Assembly (NCBI GenBank): GCA_012800475.1 | Contig: JAAZJF010000135.1 | Coordinates: 1 to 14,727 of the forward strand | DNA length: 14,727 nt | Direction: 5' to 3' | From: Gammaproteobacteria bacterium | Lineage (GTDB): Bacteria > Pseudomonadota > Gammaproteobacteria > Pseudomonadales > Pseudomonadaceae | Part shown: one piece after another, positions 7,035 through 14,727 of the stretch | Position numbering within the stretch: the first letter of the stretch is position 1 | Layout: each line of letters begins with the position of its first letter | Position numbers and translations under genes: made by a program | Notes under the pieces: model-generated | The model's input: only the letters and a program-made list of their open reading frames with translations | What the model was told of the DNA's origin: nothing | Databases searched by the model: none

Positions 7035-8339
7035 ATGCTGCTATTAAGCTATCTGGGCCTGCTTGCCGGGCTGTCACTATTGGTCGTTATGACCATGCGC
7101 GGAATTGGTATTATCGTTTCAGCCATTGTCTGTGCGATCGTGGTTGCTGTGACCAGTGAAATGAATTTGGGCGAAGCGATGCTCAAATACTATATGAATG
7201 GTTTTACAGGATTCTTTACCACATGGTTTCCGGCTATTTTGCTCGGGGCTATTTTTGGGCGCTTAATGGATGACAGTGGTGCGGCACTGGCCATTGCCAA
7301 TAAATCTAAACAAGTCTTGGGCGCTAAGCGTGCCATTATGGCGGTTGTGGGTGCCGGTGCGATCTTGACCTATGGCGGCGTGAGCGTCTTTGTAGTGGGT
7401 TTCACTTTGTACCCCATTGCCTTTGAGCTGTTTCGCAGTGCCAATATTGCTCACCGCTTTATTCCGGCGTCGATTATCTTTGGCTCGATTTCTTTCACTA
7501 TGGTGTCACCGGGCTCACCGGAAATTCAAAACCTAATTCCAACCACTTACTTTGGTACCACAGCGACTGCCGGCGGCATTATTGGCGTGTTGATGGCATT
7601 GCTAATCATGTTGGCCGGTGGCTATGCTTTGAAATATATGGCTAATCGTGCGGCTGCCAATGGTGAAAGTTTTGATCTGCCAGAAGGCTATGGTGAAGAG
7701 GCTGTCAGTAAGGAATCGTTGGTGAGCTTTCTCAACGCGATTATTCCGCTGGTGATCTTAGTCGGTGGCTTTAACCTGCTCAGCCACTATATTAGTGTGA
7801 TTGAAGCGCTACTGGCGGCTATGGTTGCTAGCTTGCTGATTGGTTATGTGCTGTTTCGTAAAACGATTGAAGCGCCAGGTAAAATGATCAGTGAGGGTAG
7901 CGAGAATGCTCTGATTGCTATTTCCAACACCTGTGCGGTGGTGGGGTTTGGTGCGGTGGCAGCGCAGTCGCCTGCTTTTGCCAATATTGTTGCCTTCCTG
8001 ACGGATATGCCAGGTCTTGAATACGCAGGGCTTGCGGTGGCTGTGACCGTGATTGCCGGTATTACGGGTTCGGCTTCCGGTGGTTTAGGCATTGCGTTGC
8101 CGATTTTGGCACCGATTTATCAAGGTATGGGGCTGGATAATGGCGCAATGCACCGTATTTCAGCGATTGCGTCCGGTGGTTTAGATTCTTTGCCGCACAA
8201 CGGTTATGTGGTGACGACGATTCGGGCGATCTGTAAAGAAACCCATCAGCGTGCGTATCCCGCCGCCTTTGTGGTGAGCGTCTTGATTCCGCTGCCGGTG
8301 TTAGGTATTGCGGTGTTGTTGTATAGCATTTTCGCCTAA
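7035..8339 (+). CDS. GntP-family organic-acid permease
   Basis: This 434-residue inner-membrane protein is hydrophobic throughout, with roughly a dozen membrane segments, as expected for GntP-family proton symporters. Recognisable stretches are AILLGAIFGRLMDDSG near 68-83, TYGGVSVFVVGFTLYPIAFELF, GSISFTMVSPGSPEIQNLIP, and near the C-terminus GITGSASGGLGIALPILAP and ASGGLDSLPHNGYVVTT. The last two are strong family signatures. GntP relatives carry gluconate, glycerate, D-serine or short hydroxy acids such as 3-hydroxybutyrate; the TYGGVSVFV pattern recalls the hydroxybutyrate permease branch, but substrate cannot be fixed here. The ATG at 7035 has AGGAA seven bases ahead. It appears to be a single-gene unit, with a long upstream gap and a strong terminator after it. 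Confidence 0.9.
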   Translation: MLLLSYLGLLAGLSLLVVMTMRGIGIIVSAIVCAIVVAVTSEMNLGEAMLKYYMNGFTGFFTTWFPAILLGAIFGRLMDDSGAALAIANKSKQVLGAKRAIMAVVGAGAILTYGGVSVFVVGFTLYPIAFELFRSANIAHRFIPASIIFGSISFTMVSPGSPEIQNLIPTTYFGTTATAGGIIGVLMALLIMLAGGYALKYMANRAAANGESFDLPEGYGEEAVSKESLVSFLNAIIPLVILVGGFNLLSHYISVIEALLAAMVASLLIGYVLFRKTIEAPGKMISEGSENALIAISNTCAVVGFGAVAAQSPAFANIVAFLTDMPGLEYAGLAVAVTVIAGITGSASGGLGIALPILAPIYQGMGLDNGAMHRISAIASGGLDSLPHNGYVVTTIRAICKETHQRAYPAAFVVSVLIPLPVLGIAVLLYSIFA

Positions 8340-8359
8340 TTCAATCATCTACAACGTTG

Positions 8360-8422
8360 AACCCAGTTCGGTGTGTTTTATACTGATGTGCTCAGTATAA
8401 AGTGCTCTCAGCTGGGTTTTTT
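8360..8422 (+). terminator. Nested-hairpin terminator of the GntP permease gene
   Basis: The outer stem AACCCAGTT (8360-8368) pairs with AGCTGGGTT (8410-8418, one T:G) and runs into six Ts at 8417-8422. Inside its 41-base loop lies a second, perfect 10-bp hairpin, TTTATACTGA (8377-8386) with TCAGTATAAA (8392-8401), loop TGTGC. The outer stem plus T run fit intrinsic termination; the inner hairpin brings the two arms together. Confidence 0.75.
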
Positions 8423-8589
8423 CGTTTGTTAGAGCAGGCGTATCATCGTATCTAAGCATGAGCGGCATGATGATTTTTGCAGCGTACTGCTGCGCAGCCA
8501 AGCAGAGTGTGAAACTTAATCATCGCTGAGCTGTTTTGGCTGGTAGAGTTTGTGTTGGACTAGGTTTTAGCGCTATGTGAGATGGATTG

Positions 8590-10800
8590 ATGCGTCGATT
8601 ATTAAATTTTTGGATCAGTGTGGTGCTTTTTTCCTGCATGAGTGCAGCCTTTGCACAGCCGTCAGTCAAGCTTGAGTCTGAGCGCGAACGCGTCGGGCTG
8701 GTGTTATCGGGTGGCGCGGCGCGTGGCTTAACGCATATCGGCGTACTTAAAGCGCTGGAAGAACAGGGTGTGGTGATTGATGCGATTGCTGGCACCAGTA
8801 TGGGAGCGGTGGTGGGCGGCTTATATGCTGCAGGGTATAAGGTCGCTGAGTTAGAGCAATTAGCCACTGAGTTGGATTGGCAGCAAGCCTTATCGGACGC
8901 GCCGCCTCGTGAAGATATTCCCTTTCGACGTAAACAAGATGACCGTGATTTTTTAGTTAAACAAAAGTTGAGTTTTCGTGATGATGGCAGCTTAGGTTTG
9001 CCATTGGGTGTGCTGCAGGGGCAAAACTTAGCGCTCTTATTAGAAAAACTTTTTGCGCGTGCCGGTGCTGTGGAAGATTTTGATCAGTTGCCCATCCCTT
9101 TTCGAGCTGTTGCAGCCGACATAGCCAGTGGTGACGCTGTGGTGTTTTCCTATGGCCACCTTGCCTTAGCTGTGCGTGCCAGTATGTCGATCCCTGCTTT
9201 ATTAACGCCCGTGGAAGTGGAGGGACGTTTATTGGTGGATGGCGGGATTTCTAACAATATTCCAGTGGATATTGCGCGGCAGATGGACGTTGATCGTGTC
9301 ATTGTTGTGGATATTGGTTCGCCCTTAGCCGATACAGAAGCCTTGCAAACGGTTTTTAATATTCTCAATCAGTCGGTTGCTCTGCTGACGCGGCGCAATT
9401 CAGAAGCGCAACTAGCCACTTTGCAGCCTCAAGATATTTTAGTACAACCCCCTCTGGCAGGTTTTGGTGTGACTGACTTTGCTCGCGCACCTGACATGAT
9501 TGATGTGGGGTATCGTGCCACTCAGGCCTTGCAATGGCGTTTGGCTGAGTTGGTGCAGCAGCCTAAGCAACAAGCGTTAGCGAGTAATACTAAAACACTT
9601 AAAAAACCGCCAGTGATCACCTCAATCAAGGTGCAAAATACCTCGAAAGTGGGTGATGAGGTGGTGCGTTATTATATTCGTCAGCCACTTAATCAGCCTT
9701 TGGATATTGAAAAGCTGCAAAAGGATATGGGTACTTTATATGGCTTGGAGTACTTTGAGCGGGTGGAGTACCGTTTGCAGCCAGAGCTTGGCGGTCATGC
9801 CTTAGTGATTAATGCTACCGACAAGCGTACGGGCACTGATTATTTACGTTTAGGCCTTAATTTATCCGATGATTTACGCGGAGATAGCGTTTTTAATATT
9901 GGCGCTAGTTTTCGTATGAATGGTCTCAACCGTTTAGGTGCAGAATGGTTTAGCCGTATGCAGTTGGGTGACAATCAGGAGTTTTATAGCGAGTTTTATC
10001 AGCCTTTAGATGTGGGTTCGCGCTATTTTGCCTCGCCTTGGCTGCACGGTGAAGTGAGTAATATCAAATTTGTTGAAGACAATAATCCGGTGGCTGAATA
10101 CCGACTCCAACGTGTGCGTTATGGTTTTAATCTGGGGCGGCAAATATCTACTAATGCGGAGATACGCTTTGGAGTGGGCTCAGGCTGGGGTAATGCGGAT
10201 GTGCGTATTGGTGAGCGTGATTTGCCTGATTTTAGTTTTAAAGAAGGCTATTACCAGCTGCAATATGCCTTTGACAGTTTAGATAATGTCAACTTTCCGC
10301 GCAGTGGTGAGGAACTGCGGCTATCGGCGTTACAGCATGCTAAGGAGCTGGGTTCTGATGAGCGTTATCGGCAATGGCTGGTTGAACTCAATAAACCTTT
10401 TAACCGAGGAGCCAACACTTTGATTGTCGGTGGTCGTTATGCGCGAACTTTAGATGCCAATGAGGTGGTGACATCGAGCTATCAAATCGGTGGCGCACAA
10501 AAGCTATCGGGCTACCGTGAAAATGCGTTAGCAGGCCAGAATGTAAGTATTGGTCGCTTGATTTATTACCGCCAATTAACGCCCATTAGCAGCTTTTCTT
10601 TAGGCTTGCCGGTTTATGCTGGTATGTCGCTTGAGCGTGGGCGCGTGTGGAATCACTCCAATGATTTAGACAGTGGCTATATTAACGCCATGAGTGTGTT
10701 TGTCGCGGTGGATACACCCTTAGGGCCGCTCAATTTCAGTTATGGAGTCAATGATAATTCTGAAAGCGCGCTGTATTTAAATTTAGGGCGCAGCTTTTAA
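8590..10800 (+). CDS. plpD: PlpD-like patatin autotransporter (type Vd secretion)
   Basis: This 736-residue protein combines, in one chain, a signal peptide (cut predicted after SAAFA, residue 22), a patatin lipase domain (about 35-235), a linker, one POTRA domain (about 341-411) and a C-terminal 16-strand-type outer-membrane barrel (about 415-736) ending in LGRSF with a terminal Phe. The patatin catalytic parts are present: oxyanion motif GGAARG at 41-46, nucleophile S70 in GTSMG, and D217 of the DGG motif. The layout and the 147-residue Ser-Asp spacing match the P. aeruginosa PlpD family (about 728 residues), whose members act as phospholipase A1 at the cell surface or after release. The ATG at 8590 is chosen; a TTG directly before it and a weak GATGGA offer little more. 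It appears monocistronic and converges with engB. Confidence 0.93.
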   Translation: MRRLLNFWISVVLFSCMSAAFAQPSVKLESERERVGLVLSGGAARGLTHIGVLKALEEQGVVIDAIAGTSMGAVVGGLYAAGYKVAELEQLATELDWQQALSDAPPREDIPFRRKQDDRDFLVKQKLSFRDDGSLGLPLGVLQGQNLALLLEKLFARAGAVEDFDQLPIPFRAVAADIASGDAVVFSYGHLALAVRASMSIPALLTPVEVEGRLLVDGGISNNIPVDIARQMDVDRVIVVDIGSPLADTEALQTVFNILNQSVALLTRRNSEAQLATLQPQDILVQPPLAGFGVTDFARAPDMIDVGYRATQALQWRLAELVQQPKQQALASNTKTLKKPPVITSIKVQNTSKVGDEVVRYYIRQPLNQPLDIEKLQKDMGTLYGLEYFERVEYRLQPELGGHALVINATDKRTGTDYLRLGLNLSDDLRGDSVFNIGASFRMNGLNRLGAEWFSRMQLGDNQEFYSEFYQPLDVGSRYFASPWLHGEVSNIKFVEDNNPVAEYRLQRVRYGFNLGRQISTNAEIRFGVGSGWGNADVRIGERDLPDFSFKEGYYQLQYAFDSLDNVNFPRSGEELRLSALQHAKELGSDERYRQWLVELNKPFNRGANTLIVGGRYARTLDANEVVTSSYQIGGAQKLSGYRENALAGQNVSIGRLIYYRQLTPISSFSLGLPVYAGMSLERGRVWNHSNDLDSGYINAMSVFVAVDTPLGPLNFSYGVNDNSESALYLNLGRSF

Positions 10801-10827
10801 TGGCTGCTGTCAGGCTGGTTGATTTAA

Positions 10828-10863
10828 GTGCCGCCGCTCATGTGCAAGGTGAGCGTACGGCAC
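10828..10863. terminator. Hairpin between convergent plpD and engB genes, possible shared terminator
   Basis: GTGCCG (10828-10833) pairs with CGGCAC (10858-10863), and inside it GCTCA (10836-10840) pairs with TGAGC (10850-10854) around a nine-base loop, with a small internal mismatch. It lies in the 76-base gap between two convergent genes. T runs are poor on both sides (only TTTAA-like on the left), so termination may be weak or need other factors. Confidence 0.45.
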
Positions 10864-10876
10864 AGTGCAGTGATGC

Positions 10877-11566
10877 TTAATCGTCTAAGGTGTCATCTGC
10901 TTCATCGCTGAAATCTTCATCATCTTCATCATCTGCGTCGTCGCTTGGTTCAAGCAATTGCAGCCAGCTGGCCAATACTAACTGCGCTTCATCAATGCCA
11001 ATGCGCTTGGTTGATGAAAATAATTGAATGCTGGCTGTATCGCCCCATTTTTGCTGAATATCTTTTTGGGTTTTTAATAACGCTGCTTTACCTGCGCCAA
11101 AGGTCAGTTTGTCCGCTTTAGTTAATAAAATATGCATGGGCATTTGGTTGGCTGCGGCCCAGTCGAGCATTAAACAGTCAAAAGGTGTCAGAGGGTGGCG
11201 AATATCCATCATCAACACCAAGCCCATCAGGCTGTTGCGGCTGCCAAGATAGGCTTCGAGGTGACGTTGCCAGTGCAGCTTGAGAGGGATGGGTACTTTT
11301 GCATAGCCGTAACCGGGCAGGTCAACTAAGCGGCGTTCTTCATCGAGATTGAAAAAGTTGAGTAATTGTGTGCGCCCTGGAGTTTTTGATGTGCGCGCTA
11401 AGCTGGCGCGCGTCAGGGTATTGAGTGCGCTGGATTTTCCCGCATTCGAGCGACCTGCAAAGGCGACTTCGTAGCCTTCATCGACAGGACACTGCTCAAC
11501 ACGGGCCGCGCTGGTAAGAAAGCTGGCTTGTTGGCACAGGCCAATAATGGGGTTTTTAGGCTGCAT
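10877..11566 (-). CDS. engB: Ribosome-biogenesis GTP-binding protein EngB (YihA/YsxC)
   Basis: This 229-residue cytoplasmic GTPase assists large-subunit ribosome assembly. The GTPase motifs are all present in order: G1 GRSNAGKSS at 38-46, G2 with T66 in TPGRTQLLNFF, G3 DLPGYG at 82-87, G4 TKAD at 149-152, and G5 SSTK at 184-187. The start ATG (11564-11566 on the minus strand) has only a weak GGAT upstream. The last 20 or so residues form a very acidic Asp/Glu tail after LLEP, beyond the usual GTPase fold. The gene is divergent from cytochrome c4 and convergent with plpD; the engB-c4 neighbourhood matches what I recall of Pseudomonas chromosomes. Confidence 0.97.
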   Translation of the reverse strand: MQPKNPIIGLCQQASFLTSAARVEQCPVDEGYEVAFAGRSNAGKSSALNTLTRASLARTSKTPGRTQLLNFFNLDEERRLVDLPGYGYAKVPIPLKLHWQRHLEAYLGSRNSLMGLVLMMDIRHPLTPFDCLMLDWAAANQMPMHILLTKADKLTFGAGKAALLKTQKDIQQKWGDTASIQLFSSTKRIGIDEAQLVLASWLQLLEPSDDADDEDDEDFSDEADDTLDD

Positions 11567-11797
11567 AGGTTATCCAAGTAAAAAAGTGCTGCAAGAGGTT
11601 CGTTTCCGTTTTGGTCTGGGCAGTATATAATGCTTGAGATTATATGTACGCATTGCTGTTGATGTATCTGCAAAAGGTTGTCTGCGTGGCAGATTATGGT
11701 AATGTTCGCATAATTTATAAACGCCGCGATTGATTAAATTGTCAAAATGATTGAATTGATCCGGGAAAATAACTTTTAGCCGTAGTTGGAAGAGCTG

Positions 11798-12403
11798 ATG
11801 AACAAACTAGTTGTAAGTCTGTTGTTGACCTTGGGCATCAGTGGTTTAGCCCATGCCGCAGGAGATGCTGCAGCAGGTCAAGGTAAAATTGCTATGTGTT
11901 CTGCCTGTCATAATGCTGATGGCAATAGCATGTTACCGAACTTTCCAAAACTTGCTGGCCAAGGTCAGCGTTATTTAGTTAAACAAATGCATGACATTAA
12001 ATCCAATGAGCGCCCTGTCATCGAAATGACTGGCATGTTGGATGCAATGAGCGATCAAGATTTAGAAGATATTGCTGCCTGGTATTCGAGCCAAAAAGCA
12101 ACTACAGGTGCGGCTGATCCTGAGTTGGTTGCACGCGGTGAAGAATTGTTTCGTGGCGGTAAAATTGAAGAAGGTTTACCTGCTTGCACAGGTTGCCACT
12201 CACCTAATGGTGCAGGTCTTGATTTAGCTATTTTCCCTAAGCTGAGCGGTCAGCACGCGGATTACACTGAGAAGCAATTGACTGAGTTCCGCGAAGGCAT
12301 TCGTCATAACGATGGTGACGCGATGATTATGCGCACAATCGCATCACGACTCAGCAACAAAGATATCAAGGCGTTAGCAAGCTACATTCAAGGTTTGAAT
12401 TGA
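11798..12403 (+). CDS. cc4: Dihaem cytochrome c4, periplasmic electron carrier
   Basis: This 201-residue protein has a Sec signal peptide (cut predicted after LAHA, residue 20) and two similar cytochrome c domains, each with one CXXCH haem site: C34/C37/H38 (CSACH) and C130/C133/H134 (CTGCH). Each haem motif is followed by an FPKL(A/S)GQ segment, and methionines in IEMTGM (77-80) and AMIMRT (175-180) are the likely sixth ligands. Cytochrome c4 carries electrons between the bc1 complex and terminal oxidases such as cbb3. The frame is open upstream to a TTG at 11786, but the ATG at 11798 starts the signal peptide and has GGAAGAG just ahead. A strong terminator ends the unit. No recognised FNR/Anr box lies in the 230-base upstream gap. 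Confidence 0.95.
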   Translation: MNKLVVSLLLTLGISGLAHAAGDAAAGQGKIAMCSACHNADGNSMLPNFPKLAGQGQRYLVKQMHDIKSNERPVIEMTGMLDAMSDQDLEDIAAWYSSQKATTGAADPELVARGEELFRGGKIEEGLPACTGCHSPNGAGLDLAIFPKLSGQHADYTEKQLTEFREGIRHNDGDAMIMRTIASRLSNKDIKALASYIQGLN

Positions 12404-12420
12404 TCGCTTAATCGCCGTTA

Positions 12421-12457
12421 AAAACCGCCGCACAGTTATCTGTCCGGCGGTTTTTTT
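12421..12457 (+). terminator. Rho-independent terminator of cytochrome c4
   Basis: AAAACCGCCG (12421-12430) pairs perfectly with CGGCGGTTTT (12445-12454), with ACAG/CTGT extending pairing inside the loop, and seven Ts at 12451-12457. It begins 18 bases after the c4 stop and separates c4 from the NnrS gene. Confidence 0.92.
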
Positions 12458-12591
12458 ATGCCTGAAATACACTGAGTGAGCTGATGCTCGAGCAAGAAAT
12501 TGTCTGTTCTTCATGTCGGTTGAGCCCTATATTGATGCAACAGGCTGTGCTGGCAGCAGCCAATAAAAATGCTGTGGGTTTGGAGAGGACT

Positions 12592-13782
12592 ATGAACATT
12601 ATTGATAAGCGGCAGGCCTTGGCGATTGTGCCGTTATTTCGTTTAGCTTTTCGGCCGTTTTTTTTGCTGGGCAGCCTATTGGCAGTGTCAGCTATTCTGC
12701 TGTGGGTGATCTTTCTCACTGGTGGTTTTGTGGATTGGCAGCCAGCAGGCGGTTGGTTGGCTTGGCATCGGCATGAGTTAGTCTTTGGTTTTGCCACAGC
12801 TATTATTGCCGGCTTTTTACTCACAGCAGTGCAGGCCTGGACAGGTTTTCCGGGTTTGTCAGGTCGGCCGTTGATCTTTTTGACACTGGTGTGGCTGACC
12901 GCGCGCGTTGCTTGGCTGTTGGATGCACCCATCTGGTGTGTCGTCGTATTGGATGGTGCGTTTTTGCCGCTGGTTGCTGCACAGATGGCGCGCAGTGTGT
13001 GGCCGGGACGGCAAGTGCGTAACTATCCGCTGGTGTTGCTGCTGACGTTATTAGCGATTGCCAATGGCATCACTTTATATGGCGTGGCGACAACCAATGA
13101 TCTCTTACAACGCCAAGCCACCGTGGGTGGAGTGTGGTTTGTGGCCGCGATTATGGGGTTGATTGGTGGCCGGGTGATCCCGTTTTTTACTCGACGTGGG
13201 TTACTGCGCACTGAGGCTGTTGCCGCGTGGCCAGTACTCGATTGGGCGTTGTTGGCCGGCACTGTGTTGGCATCTATTACGATGCTGCAAGGTTGGGCGA
13301 TGCAGGCGCAGCCTGTAGTGGGTGTGCTCTTTGCTGCATTGGGCTTAGGGCATTTGACGCGTTTGCTGCGTTGGTATGATGCAGGTATCTGGCAAGTGCC
13401 GTTATTGTGGTCGTTGCATATGGCGTATGCATGGTTGGCTGCGGCCTGTTGTGCCATGGCGTTGTGGCATTTTTCTGTCTTAGCTCAGATGAGTATCGCT
13501 GTGCATGCCTTGACTGTGGGTGCGATGGGCGGCTTGATTCTGGCGATGATAGCCCGAGTTACCTTAGGACATACGGGCCGTCCCTTGCAGCCGCCACGCT
13601 CGATTGCTTGGGCCTTTGTTTTATTGAATTGCGGTGCCTTGGCGCGGGTCTTATTAGTCAATTGGGCCACTGTCCCAGGTTTGTGGATTGCTGCTGTGTG
13701 CTGGAGCCTAAGTTTTGCGATTTATCTGTGGGGTTATGCATCGATGCTATGGCGCGCACGAGTCGACGGACATCCGGGCTAG
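12592..13782 (+). CDS. nnrS: NnrS-family haem/copper membrane protein, nitric-oxide tolerance
   Basis: This 396-residue inner-membrane protein has about 12 hydrophobic spans, the usual NnrS size and shape. Diagnostic segments are FRLAFRPFFLLG at 16-27, the His-rich WHRHELVFGF near 58-67, GGRVIPFFTRRGL, and near the C-terminus ARVTLGHTGRPL; the His residues are candidate metal or haem ligands. NnrS proteins protect cells against NO or nitrosative stress and are often found with denitrification genes. The frame is open upstream to an ATG at 12484, but the ATG at 12592 has GGAGAGG close ahead and matches the usual family start. It follows the c4 terminator by about 135 bases, so it probably has its own promoter; no NorR, NsrR or FNR-type site was recognised. 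No nor or nir genes are in the window. Confidence 0.9.
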   Translation: MNIIDKRQALAIVPLFRLAFRPFFLLGSLLAVSAILLWVIFLTGGFVDWQPAGGWLAWHRHELVFGFATAIIAGFLLTAVQAWTGFPGLSGRPLIFLTLVWLTARVAWLLDAPIWCVVVLDGAFLPLVAAQMARSVWPGRQVRNYPLVLLLTLLAIANGITLYGVATTNDLLQRQATVGGVWFVAAIMGLIGGRVIPFFTRRGLLRTEAVAAWPVLDWALLAGTVLASITMLQGWAMQAQPVVGVLFAALGLGHLTRLLRWYDAGIWQVPLLWSLHMAYAWLAAACCAMALWHFSVLAQMSIAVHALTVGAMGGLILAMIARVTLGHTGRPLQPPRSIAWAFVLLNCGALARVLLVNWATVPGLWIAAVCWSLSFAIYLWGYASMLWRARVDGHPG

Positions 13783-14086
13783 AGGGTTTTGTGCAAGTGC
13801 AGTGTGGATGAGCGCCACCTGAGGATAATTTTTTATGTCTGTTTTGGGGTGTTATTATAGGCAGTGAACCCATGAGGTCATGATCGGAGCTCAATAGTAA
13901 AATGCTCTAGAAAAATCGACCTTAGTATAGCTGCTAAAATATCTGATCGGCTTAGAATGCTAAGAAGCAGTCCAAGCATGTGCGCTCCTATGCAGAGCCT
14001 AGAAGCCTCAATGAGCCCGCAGCACAGCCTATATAATGACATCTTTAGCAGACATAATTATTCAAAAATTCTTGACAGGTGGTTGT
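13783..14086. other. Gap between NnrS and CoA-transferase genes, with short peptide frame and promoter-like motif
   Basis: About 300 bases with no standard gene. An 11-codon frame at 13835-13867 (MSVLGCYYRQ, stop) has GAGGAT eight bases upstream and could be a leader peptide or chance. CTTAG (13951-13955) and CTAAG (13960-13964) form a small dyad. A perfect TATAAT lies at 14032-14037 but no good -35 is found 16-18 bases before it. No T-tailed terminator for NnrS is visible. Confidence 0.4.
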
Positions 14087-14727
14087 ATGAGTACTGATTT
14101 AAGTAAGTTTATCCGCAATAAAGCGTTGTTAGATAAAGTAGTGACCGCACAAGAAGCAGCCACATGGATTGAAGATGGCATGACTTTAGGTATGAGTGGT
14201 TTTACCCTATTTGGTGAGCCAAAACTCTTCCCTAAAGCTTTAGCTGAGCGCGGCGAGAAAGAGAAATTCAAAATTAACCTCTTTACCGGTGCATCGATGG
14301 GACCTGCAGCTGACCAGTCGATGGCTGAAGCGGACATCATCAAGTTGCGTGTGCCTTATCAAGGTAACGCAGTCCAGCGTAAGAAAATTAATGCTGGCGA
14401 AATTTTTTATATTGATCAGCATTTGTCGCACATGGCTGAGTCGATTCGTCAGGGTACGTACCCTGCAATTGATTACGCGATCATTGAAGCTGCTGCGATT
14501 ACTGAAGATGGCGATATTATCCCAACAGGTTCTGTGGGTAACTCACCGATCTTCTTGAAAACTGCAAAGAATGTGATTATTGAGCTTAATACCAGCGCTC
14601 CGCCTGAGTATGAAGGTATGCATGATATCTATATGCCAGAAGCGGCTGGTGAGAACACACGTGAAGCGATTCCTGTGTTTGAAGTGAGCAAGCGTATCGG
14701 TACGCCTGGCATGAAAGTTGATCCTGC
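14087..14727 (+). CDS. Acetyl-CoA hydrolase / succinate CoA-transferase family (N-terminal part)
   Basis: The first 213 residues of a protein of about 500 in the acetyl-CoA hydrolase/transferase family; the gene runs off the window. The family moves CoA between short-chain acids, for example from succinyl-CoA or propionyl-CoA to acetate, in the cytoplasm. Visible family features are TAQEAATWIEDGMTLGMSGF (20-39), NLFTGASMGP (64-73), the RVPYQG segment, IDQHLSHMAESIRQG, and PTGSVGNS at 146-153. The catalytic Glu, expected in the second half, is outside the fragment. The start at 14087 has AGGTGG at 14077-14082, a usable ribosome-binding site. Whether it is the succinate:acetate, propionate or other branch cannot be settled from this half. 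Confidence 0.9.
   Translation, partial: MSTDLSKFIRNKALLDKVVTAQEAATWIEDGMTLGMSGFTLFGEPKLFPKALAERGEKEKFKINLFTGASMGPAADQSMAEADIIKLRVPYQGNAVQRKKINAGEIFYIDQHLSHMAESIRQGTYPAIDYAIIEAAAITEDGDIIPTGSVGNSPIFLKTAKNVIIELNTSAPPEYEGMHDIYMPEAAGENTREAIPVFEVSKRIGTPGMKVDP

Noticed and set aside
8489..8498. Palindrome GCTGCGCAGC upstream of plpD
   Set aside because: A ten-base GC-rich palindrome with no linked promoter or second copy is too likely by chance to call an operator.
10070..10282. 70-codon plus-strand frame inside plpD
   Set aside because: It lies within the barrel-coding region in another frame, with no start signal.
11624..11631. TATATAAT between engB and cytochrome c4, a -10 candidate in either direction
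   Set aside because: No acceptable -35 hexamer at 16-18 bases on either strand; AT-rich sequence gives such matches easily.
11727..11762. TTGAT and GTCAA half-sites upstream of cytochrome c4, resembling an FNR/Anr box
   Set aside because: Spacing is six bases between the five-base halves instead of the four of TTGAT-N4-ATCAA, and the right half is GTCAA, so it does not fit the consensus.
12456..12932. 158-codon minus-strand open frame overlapping the NnrS gene
   Set aside because: It lies opposite a clear membrane-protein gene; its Lys/Pro/Thr-rich translation is an antisense artefact and it has no domain features.

Overview
The window reads as chromosomal DNA of a moderate-GC gammaproteobacterium, most likely a low-GC relative of Pseudomonas. 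This rests on a HexR tail that matches the Pseudomonas pattern closely, a PlpD-type patatin autotransporter, and engB next to cytochrome c4, as remembered from Pseudomonas genomes. The genus is inference. Codon use looks even across the window and no transposase, integrase, phage gene or CRISPR array is visible.

Layout. (1) 1-498 is the C-terminal sugar-binding half of HexR, cut by the window edge. (2) 675-4912 is a compact plus-strand operon: ATPase, periplasmic binding protein, a terminator-like hairpin, two permeases of a basic/polar amino-acid ABC importer, then a methyltransferase starting on the base after the last permease stop codon. (3) 5013-5162 is a self-contained tRNA-Thr(TGT) unit with promoter, tRNA and GNRA-loop terminator. 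(4) 5163-7034 holds an orphan DUF1016/YhcG-type PD-(D/E)XK nuclease gene between two gene-free stretches of over 400 bases. (5) 7035-8339 encodes a GntP-family permease, closed by an unusual nested-hairpin terminator. (6) 8590-10800 encodes a patatin-POTRA-barrel type Vd autotransporter. (7) 10877-11566, minus strand, encodes the ribosome-assembly GTPase EngB, divergent from (8) cytochrome c4 at 11798-12403, which ends in a strong terminator and is followed by (9) an NnrS-family haem/copper membrane protein at 12592-13782. (10) The window ends inside an acetyl-CoA hydrolase/CoA-transferase gene starting at 14087.

Functionally this is mainly core metabolism: sugar regulation, amino-acid uptake, organic-acid uptake, CoA transfer, electron transfer and NO tolerance. 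The accessory-looking parts are the orphan nuclease beside a tRNA gene and the secreted phospholipase-like autotransporter. I did not find a clear new multi-gene system. The best leads are the orphan DUF1016 locus, the importer-methyltransferase coupling, the intra-operon hairpin and the short peptide frame before the CoA transferase.
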